Positions 7,976-12,724 of a stretch of 12,724 nt of DNA are shown here, in pieces. The translations under genes and the position numbers were made by a program. Position 1 is the first letter of the stretch. Each line of letters begins with the position of its first letter. The DNA is taken from positions 1-12,724 of the forward strand of contig JAIYAG010000476.1 in the NCBI GenBank assembly GCA_027489195.1, in the 5' to 3' direction. This DNA comes from Burkholderiales bacterium. GTDB lineage: Bacteria > Pseudomonadota > Gammaproteobacteria > Burkholderiales > Burkholderiaceae_E. The notes beneath the pieces were generated by a model. It had not been told where the DNA came from, did no database searches, and saw only the letters and a list, made by a program, of their open reading frames with translations.

Positions 7976-9265
7976 TCAGGGCGCGTAGGTGTGGCCCTTG
8001 GGCAGGGGCAGGACCGGGTCGCGGGTCTTGATCGCGGAGGGCCAGACGACGAAGGTGTCGTTGCCCGCGTACTGCATCACGACCGGCGAGGAGCGCTCGT
8101 TCTGGCCGGACATCTGCGTGCCGGGCGGGAAGAACTTCACGCCGTAGCCCTGGATGGTGCCGCCCACCGGGATGTCCGTGTCGAGCGCGGCCTGGCGCAG
8201 CGCCTCGGCGTCGACGCCGCCGTACTTCTTGATCGCCCGCGGCAGCACGTCGGTGAAGAAGATCCACGACTGGTTGAAGCCCATCGACACGTGCGGCGGC
8301 ACCTCGTCGGACTTCACGTCGGCCTTGTAGCGCTTGATCATCTCGGCGGTCACCGCGCCCAGGCCGGGCGCGAGCGACTTCGGATCGAGGAGCTGCGCGG
8401 CCACCGGGTCGACGTTGTAGATGAAGTTCGCGTCGTCCTTGAAGGTGGCGAAGAGCTTGTCGAACTGGCCGTAGCCCGCGCCGTGGCCGATCAGCGCCGC
8501 CCACTTCAGGCCCTGCTCGCGGGACTGCCGCAGGAACAGCGTGATGTCCGGGTTGTAGCCGGTGTGCAGGATCACGTCGGGCCGCGCACGCTTGAGCTTG
8601 GTCACCAGCGACGAGAGGTCGGGCGAGGTCGCCGCGTAGCCTTCCTTGAGCGCGATCTGGATGCCGTTCTGCTTGCAGGTCGCTTCGTTCCCCGAGGCCA
8701 CGCCCGCGCCGTACGGGCCGTCCTCGTAGATGATCGCGACCTTGAGGTCCTTGGGCTCCTTGCCCAGGCGCGCCTTGGACTGCTCCTTGAGGAAGTCGCA
8801 GGAGGCCGCGCCGAACTGGTCGGAGTGCACCTGCGCACGGAACACGTAGCGCAGGTTCTTGTCCTTGAGCACCGCCGAGGCGACGCAGACGTTCGCCCAC
8901 ATGAAGCGCTTGGACTGGTCGGCCTTCTGGGCCATCGGCACGCAGTGGGCGGACGAGAACACGCCCATCAGCATGTCGACCTTCTCCTGGTTCAGGAGCC
9001 GCTCGGCCTCGTTGATGGCGACGTCGGCCTTGCTCTGCGCATCGGCGTAGACCGGCTTGATCCGGTAGCCCTCGACCCCGCCGCGCTCGTTGATCATGTC
9101 GATCGCGTACTTGGTGCCGAGGTAGCTGGCGTTCGAGCCGCCGGCCGCGAAGGCGCCGGTCAGGTCGTAGATGACGCCGATCTTCAGTTCCTTGCCCTGG
9201 GCGAGGACAGGGCCGGCGGCGACCGACGCGACGATGGCCGCGGCGGCGAACAGGATGCTGCGCAT
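7976..9265 (-). CDS. HAAT-family ABC transporter periplasmic substrate-binding protein
   Basis: A 429-residue periplasmic binding protein (Peripla_BP_6/LivJ-like) delivering substrate to LivH/LivM. A signal peptide covers residues 1-22 (MRSILFAAAAIVASVAAGPVLA), with likely cleavage before Gln23; there is no lipobox Cys. The mature protein starts KELKIGVIYDLTGAFAAGG, the family first strand and loop, and INERGGVEGYRIKPVYADAQSK follows, also typical. It is longer than classical LivK/LivJ (about 370). The start at 9265 has a strong GGAGGAG site 7 bases upstream. It is the first gene of the operon and divergent from the leucine-degradation operon. The substrate cannot be read from sequence; context favours leucine or a related branched-chain compound, but HAAT proteins also bind amides, aromatic acids and other ligands, so I give no livK symbol. 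Confidence 0.92.
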   Translation of the reverse strand: MRSILFAAAAIVASVAAGPVLAQGKELKIGVIYDLTGAFAAGGSNASYLGTKYAIDMINERGGVEGYRIKPVYADAQSKADVAINEAERLLNQEKVDMLMGVFSSAHCVPMAQKADQSKRFMWANVCVASAVLKDKNLRYVFRAQVHSDQFGAASCDFLKEQSKARLGKEPKDLKVAIIYEDGPYGAGVASGNEATCKQNGIQIALKEGYAATSPDLSSLVTKLKRARPDVILHTGYNPDITLFLRQSREQGLKWAALIGHGAGYGQFDKLFATFKDDANFIYNVDPVAAQLLDPKSLAPGLGAVTAEMIKRYKADVKSDEVPPHVSMGFNQSWIFFTDVLPRAIKKYGGVDAEALRQAALDTDIPVGGTIQGYGVKFFPPGTQMSGQNERSSPVVMQYAGNDTFVVWPSAIKTRDPVLPLPKGHTYAP

Positions 9266-9272
9266 GGGGGGT

Positions 9273-9279
9273 CTCCTCC
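9273..9279 (-). promoter_or_regulatory. Strong ribosome binding site of the binding-protein gene
   Basis: The minus strand reads GGAGGAG, 7 bases before the ATG at 9265. It is clearly the best ribosome site in the window and fits a protein needed in excess. Just upstream, GCGGCG (9282-9287) and CGCCGC (9294-9299) could pair around a 6-base loop, leaving the ribosome site open. Confidence 0.75.
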
Positions 9280-9322
9280 GGGCGGCGTCGTTGCGCCGCG
9301 TGTGTCGGTTGAATCTCGGATG

Positions 9323-9352
9323 ATCCTAACCGCAGCGGCGACACCGGCACAA
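9323..9352 (-). promoter_or_regulatory. Candidate promoter of the transporter operon (weak)
   Basis: On the minus strand TTGTGC (9347-9352) and TAGGAT (9323-9328) are separated by 18 bp. Matches to sigma-70 consensus are 3/6 and 4/6. It sits in the small less GC-rich patch between the transporter gene and the palindrome, which would then lie upstream of the -35 box. Other start sites are possible. Confidence 0.25.
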
Positions 9353-9383
9353 CCCGCCGCCCCGGCGCGTGGCACGGGCTGGC

Positions 9384-9407
9384 GTTGACGTTGACGTCAA
9401 CGTCAAC
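9384..9407. promoter_or_regulatory. Perfect 24-bp palindromic operator, candidate LiuR site
   Basis: GTTGACGTTGAC is followed at once by its reverse complement, a perfect 24-bp palindrome centred at 9395.5. It can also be read as two overlapping 16-bp sites, TTGACGT-TG-ACGTCAA (9385-9400) and TTGACGT-CA-ACGTCAA (9391-9406), offset by 6 bp. The same arrangement stands beside the MerR gene at 3143-3164. It lies in the 208-bp divergent region between the transporter operon and the thioesterase-ivd-aceK operon, so one bound complex could control both. Nothing else of note is seen in 9408-9473. Confidence 0.8.
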
Positions 9408-9413
9408 TACCCT
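9385..9413 (+). promoter_or_regulatory. Candidate promoter of the thioesterase-ivd-aceK operon, embedded in the operator
   Basis: TTGACG (9385-9390) matches the -35 consensus 5/6, and TACCCT (9408-9413) matches the -10 consensus 3/6, with a 17-bp spacer made up entirely of operator sequence. Bound regulator would cover the -35 box and spacer, the position from which MerR proteins act. The predicted start lies about 50 bases before the thioesterase ATG. Confidence 0.4.
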
Positions 9414-9473
9414 CCCCCGGCTCGCCAACGGCCTGCCGCCCTCCCGGCCCGTCCCCTCCCCGGTCCCACCGCC

Positions 9474-9953
9474 ATGCCCGACACGCCGACCCCCGACGCG
9501 ACGCTGCGGCCGCCCGAAGACCCGGGCTACGAGGCGCGGGTGCGCGCGTCGTTCGACCGACAGCCCTTCATGTCGAGGATGGGTGCGGAGATGACCCGCG
9601 TCGCACCGGGCGAGGTGTCGATCGACCTGCCCTTCGACGTCGAGCTCACGCAGCAGCACGGCTTCCTGCACGGCGGCGCGATCGCCTCGGTGCTCGACGC
9701 GGCCTGCGGCTTCGCCGCGTCCACGCTGATGCCCGCCGATGCCGGCGTGCTGACCATCGAGTTCAAGATCAACTTCCTCGCGCCGGCCGCGGGCGAGCGC
9801 TTCCGCTTCACCGGTCGTGTGCGGCGCGCCGGCCGGACGGTAACATTCGTGGACGGCGACGCGATCGCCGTCGCCGACGGCCGAGCCAGGACCGTCGCGA
9901 CGATGCAGGCCACCATGATGACGGTGCAGGGCCGCGACGACGTCCGGCACTGA
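9474..9953 (+). CDS. PaaI-family (hotdog-fold) acyl-CoA thioesterase
   Basis: A 159-residue cytoplasmic hotdog thioesterase, expected to hydrolyse an acyl-CoA to free acid and CoA. The family motif HGGAIASVLDAACGFAA (66-82) gives the glycine-rich helix start and Asp75 as probable catalytic acid. LTIEFKINFLAPA (93-105) and the following strands complete the fold. The length is normal. The ATG at 9474 is used; an upstream in-frame ATG at 9369 would put coding sequence through the operator and is unlikely. No clear Shine-Dalgarno is seen. It is the first gene of the operon, 34 bp before isovaleryl-CoA dehydrogenase, which suggests it may clear excess branched acyl-CoA and release CoA. Its exact substrate is unknown. 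Confidence 0.85.
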   Translation: MPDTPTPDATLRPPEDPGYEARVRASFDRQPFMSRMGAEMTRVAPGEVSIDLPFDVELTQQHGFLHGGAIASVLDAACGFAASTLMPADAGVLTIEFKINFLAPAAGERFRFTGRVRRAGRTVTFVDGDAIAVADGRARTVATMQATMMTVQGRDDVRH

Positions 9954-9987
9954 GCCCGCCCCACCCGACGCAACGCAGGGACCCCGG

Positions 9988-11199
9988 ATGCTGAACCTTC
10001 CCGGATTGCAGTTCGACCTCGGCGAGGACGTCGCCATGCTGCGCGACGCGCTGCAGCAGTTCACCGCCGCCGAGATCACGCCGCGCGCCGCCGAGATCGA
10101 CCGCAGCGACCAGTTCCCGATGGACCTGTGGCGCAAGCTCGGCGAGCTCGGCGTGCACGGCATGACCGTGCCCGAGCAGTACGGCGGCACCGACATGGGC
10201 TACCTCGCCCACATCGTCGCGATGGAGGAGATCTCGCGCGGGTCGGCCTCGGTCGGCCTGTCGTACGGCGCGCACTCCAACCTCTGCGTGAACCAGATCA
10301 ACCGCAACGGCACGACCTGGCAGAAGGAGAAGTACCTGCCGAAGCTGGTCTCGGGCGAATGGATCGGCGCGCTCGCGATGAGCGAGCCGAACGCCGGCTC
10401 CGACGTCGTGTCGATGAAGCTGCGCGCCGACTTCCGCGGCGACCGCTGGGTGCTCAACGGCTCGAAGATGTGGATCACCAACGGCCCCGACGCCGACGTG
10501 ATGGTGATCTACGCCAAGAACGACCTCGAGGCCGGACCGCGCGGCATCACCGCCTTCCTCGTCGAGAAGACCTTCAAGGGCTTCTCGGTCGCGCAGAAGC
10601 TCGACAAGATGGGCATGCGCGGCAGCCACACCGGCGAGCTGGTGTTCCAGGACTGCGAGGTGCCGGCCGAGAACGTCCTCGGCGGCATCGACGGCGACGA
10701 CCTCAAGGGCGTGGGCCGCGGCGCCAACGTGCTGATGAGCGGGCTCGACTTCGAGCGCGCGGTGCTCTCGGGCGGGCCGCTCGGCATCATGAGCGCGTGC
10801 ATGGACGTGGTCGTGCCCTACCTGCACGAGCGCAAGCAGTTCGGCCAGCCGATCGGCGAGTTCCAGCTCATGCAGGGCAAGCTGGCCGACATGTACAGCA
10901 CGATGATGGCCTGCCGCGCCTACGTGTACGAGGTCGGCAAGCAGTGCGACCGCTCGCGCGAAGGCACGATCGACGTGCGCACGCTGCGCAAGGACGCGGC
11001 CGCCGCGATCCTGTACTCGGCCGAGAAGGCGACCTGGATGGCCGGCGAGGCGATCCAGTGCCTGGGCGGCAACGGCTACATCAACGACTACCCCACCGGC
11101 CGGCTCTGGCGCGACGCCAAGCTCTACGAGATCGGCGCGGGCACCTCCGAGATCCGCCGGATGCTGATCGGCCGCGAGCTGTTCGCCGAGACGGCCTGA
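9988..11199 (+). CDS. liuA: Isovaleryl-CoA dehydrogenase
   Basis: A 403-residue FAD flavoenzyme (also called ivd) that oxidises isovaleryl-CoA to 3-methylcrotonyl-CoA in leucine degradation, passing electrons to ETF. The acyl-CoA dehydrogenase fold is complete: ALAMSEPNAGSDVVSMK (128-144), WITNGPDADVMVIYAK (162-177), KMGMRGSHTGELVFQDCEVP (207-226) and QCLGGNGYINDYPTGRLWRD (357-376). The assignment rests on the base: in IVD the catalytic Glu lies in a helix with an LDxERxVLxGGPLG pattern, here Glu256 in LDFERAVLSGGPLG, and the position used by most relatives near the C-terminus is Ala in YEIGAGTSE. The ATG at 9988 follows AGGGAC. The usual partners liuB, liuC, liuD and liuE are not in this window and may follow aceK or lie elsewhere. 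Confidence 0.95.
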   Translation: MLNLPGLQFDLGEDVAMLRDALQQFTAAEITPRAAEIDRSDQFPMDLWRKLGELGVHGMTVPEQYGGTDMGYLAHIVAMEEISRGSASVGLSYGAHSNLCVNQINRNGTTWQKEKYLPKLVSGEWIGALAMSEPNAGSDVVSMKLRADFRGDRWVLNGSKMWITNGPDADVMVIYAKNDLEAGPRGITAFLVEKTFKGFSVAQKLDKMGMRGSHTGELVFQDCEVPAENVLGGIDGDDLKGVGRGANVLMSGLDFERAVLSGGPLGIMSACMDVVVPYLHERKQFGQPIGEFQLMQGKLADMYSTMMACRAYVYEVGKQCDRSREGTIDVRTLRKDAAAAILYSAEKATWMAGEAIQCLGGNGYINDYPTGRLWRDAKLYEIGAGTSEIRRMLIGRELFAETA

Positions 11200-11212
11200 C
11201 GGGCGCGCCGCG

Positions 11213-12724
11213 ATGCCGCAGCGCACCTCCGACCAGGCCCTGGCGATCGCGCAGGCGATCCTCGCCGGCTTCGACCGCCACTACGCCCTGTTCCGCTACA
11301 ACGCGCAGCAGGCGAAGTCCCGCTACGAGGCGGCCGACTGGCACGCCATCCGGCAGCTCGCCCGCGAGCGGATCGCCTTCTACGACGAGCGCGTGCGCGA
11401 GGCCGTGGCCCGCATCGAGAACGTCTTCGGCGCGACCGACCTCGCGGCCGGCAACTGGGCGCAGGTCAAGCGCCACTACGTCGCCCTGCTCTCCGAGCAC
11501 CGTCAGCCCGAGCTGGCCGAGACCTTCTTCAACTCGGTGTGCGCCAAGCTGCTGCACCGCACCTACTTCCACAACGACTTCATCTTCGTGCGCCCGGCGG
11601 TGGCCACCGACTATCTCGACGGCGATCCGCCGAGCTTTCGTGCCTACTACCCGGCCGGCCTCGGCCTGCGCCGCACGCTGCGCCAGATGATCGTCGACCT
11701 CGGCCTGGCCTGCCCGTTCGTGGACATCGACCGCGACCTCGCTCTGGTGACCGCCGCGATGCGCGAGTTCGCGCCCGAGGACGCCGCGCCGGCCACCGAC
11801 TGCCAGCTCAACGTGCTGCGCACGCTGTTCTACCGGAACAAGGGCGCCTACCTGATCGGGCGCTACGTGGCCGACGGCGAGGTCACGCCCTTCGCGATCC
11901 CGATCCTGCAGGACGGGCGCGGGCGGCTCTTCCTCGACACGCTGCTGCACGGCGCCGAGCGCATCGAGACGCTGTTCAACTTCTCGCGCGCCTACTTCAT
12001 GGTCGACATGGAGGTGCCCTCGGCCTACGTGCGCTTCCTGAGGTCGCTGATGCCGACCAAGCCCGAGTCCGAGCTCTACACGATGCTCGGGCTGCACAAG
12101 CAGGGCAAGACCGCGTTCTACCGCGACATGCTCGCGCACCTGAAGCACTCGCACGACAAGTTCGTCATCGCGCCGGGCATCAAGGGGCTGGTGATGGGCG
12201 TGTTCACGCTGCCCTCGTTCCCGTACGTGTTCAAGATCATCAAGGACAACCGCAAGAAGGACGTCAGCCGCGAGTTCATCCAGTCGCAATACCAGCGCGT
12301 GAAGATGCACGACCGCGTCGGGCGCATGGCCGACACCTGGGAGTACTCGGACGTGCCGTTCCCGAAGGCCCGCTTCGACCCCGCGCTGATCGACGAGCTG
12401 CGCGCCACCGCGCCCTCGATCATCGAGGAGGACGCCGACACGCTGGTCATCAAGCACCTGTACATCGAGCGGCGGATGATCCCGCTCAACATGTACCTCG
12501 AGCGCTGCACCGACGCCGAGCGCGAGCATGCGCTGATCGAGTACGGCGACGCGATCAAGCAGATGGTCGCCGCCGACATCTTCCCCGGCGACATGCTCTA
12601 CAAGAACTTCGGCGTCACCCGCCAGGGCCGCGTGGTCTTCTACGACTACGACGAGGTGGCCTACGTCACCGACTGCGTGTTCCGCCGGATCCCCGAGCCG
12701 CGAACGCCCGAGGAGGAGATGGCC
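11213..12724 (+). CDS. aceK: Isocitrate dehydrogenase kinase/phosphatase AceK, 3' end missing
   Basis: A bifunctional enzyme that phosphorylates and dephosphorylates isocitrate dehydrogenase, deciding whether isocitrate enters the TCA cycle or the glyoxylate shunt. The frame runs 504 codons without a stop to the window edge; AceK is usually about 570-610 residues, so perhaps 15% is missing. The N-terminus ILAGFDRHYALFRYNAQQAK is typical. The nucleotide-binding loop is APGIKGLVMGVFTLPSFPYVFK (320-341). The catalytic segment is FPGDMLYKNFGVTR (457-470) with Asp460 and Asn465, then VVFYDYDE (474-481) with Asp478 and Asp480, matching E. coli Asp457, Asn462, Asp475 and Asp477. The start ATG is 13 bp after the liuA stop, so it is in the same operon. 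This is away from the aceBAK order of enterobacteria. Confidence 0.96.
   Translation, partial: MPQRTSDQALAIAQAILAGFDRHYALFRYNAQQAKSRYEAADWHAIRQLARERIAFYDERVREAVARIENVFGATDLAAGNWAQVKRHYVALLSEHRQPELAETFFNSVCAKLLHRTYFHNDFIFVRPAVATDYLDGDPPSFRAYYPAGLGLRRTLRQMIVDLGLACPFVDIDRDLALVTAAMREFAPEDAAPATDCQLNVLRTLFYRNKGAYLIGRYVADGEVTPFAIPILQDGRGRLFLDTLLHGAERIETLFNFSRAYFMVDMEVPSAYVRFLRSLMPTKPESELYTMLGLHKQGKTAFYRDMLAHLKHSHDKFVIAPGIKGLVMGVFTLPSFPYVFKIIKDNRKKDVSREFIQSQYQRVKMHDRVGRMADTWEYSDVPFPKARFDPALIDELRATAPSIIEEDADTLVIKHLYIERRMIPLNMYLERCTDAEREHALIEYGDAIKQMVAADIFPGDMLYKNFGVTRQGRVVFYDYDEVAYVTDCVFRRIPEPRTPEEEMA

Noticed and set aside
7220..9388. A 722-codon open frame on the + strand antisense to livG and the binding-protein gene
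   Set aside because: It is biased toward Arg, Val, His and Leu with no recognisable motif, and it runs opposite to strong ABC transporter genes.
9369..9473. Upstream ATG that would lengthen the thioesterase by 35 residues
   Set aside because: It would translate the operator (giving VDVDVNVN) and has no family similarity; the operator and promoter lie in this stretch.
7890..10196. A 768-codon open frame on the - strand from within liuA through the divergent region
   Set aside because: It passes through the thioesterase, the palindrome and the binding-protein gene out of frame; the product is low complexity.
9808..11226. Long - strand frame opposite liuA, and a similar one opposite aceK (11081-12529)
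   Set aside because: Antisense shadows of conserved genes, His/Val/Leu/Arg-rich with no domain.

Overview
This window is very GC-rich, densely packed bacterial chromosome with short intergenic gaps. Its gene content is a MerR-type LiuR regulator, isovaleryl-CoA dehydrogenase followed directly by aceK, and a HAAT-type branched-chain amino acid ABC transporter. That combination suggests a high-GC betaproteobacterium, probably of the Burkholderiales. The taxon is an inference from gene content and codon bias; there is no rRNA or marker gene here to prove it. I see no mobile element, CRISPR array, tRNA or rRNA.

Layout. (1) 1-2060, + strand: the 3' part of a hybrid sensor histidine kinase with PAS, HisKA, HATPase, degenerate receiver and true receiver domains. 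(2) 2072-3130, - strand: an MBL-fold hydrolase, convergent with the kinase across a small hairpin. (3) 3131-3232: a divergent regulatory region carrying an ACGT-rich operator. (4) 3233-4490, + strand: a LiuR-like MerR regulator and a tightly coupled phytanoyl-CoA dioxygenase-family gene. (5) 4507-9265, - strand: a complete transporter operon in the order binding protein, LivG, LivF, LivH, LivM, with three hairpins between the binding-protein gene and livG. (6) 9266-9473: a second divergent regulatory region centred on a perfect 24-bp palindrome. (7) 9474-12724, + strand: a PaaI-type thioesterase, isovaleryl-CoA dehydrogenase, and aceK cut off by the window end.

How the parts fit. Two intergenic regions, one beside the regulator gene and one about 6.2 kb away, carry the same unusual operator. 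Each holds two overlapping copies of TTGACGT-N2-ACGTCAA-like inverted repeats offset by 6 bp. The simplest reading is one LiuR-type regulon. The regulator would control itself, the MBL hydrolase and the dioxygenase at the first site. At the second site it would control uptake of a branched-chain or related amino acid and the first committed oxidation of leucine breakdown. Having aceK in the same operon would tie leucine breakdown, which yields acetyl-CoA and acetoacetate, to the isocitrate branch point between the TCA cycle and the glyoxylate shunt. The operator geometry is seen directly; its ownership by this regulator and the regulon logic are inference.

The least explained parts are the dioxygenase and the MBL hydrolase flanking the regulator, the overlapping double operator, and the strong hairpin cluster inside the transporter operon.
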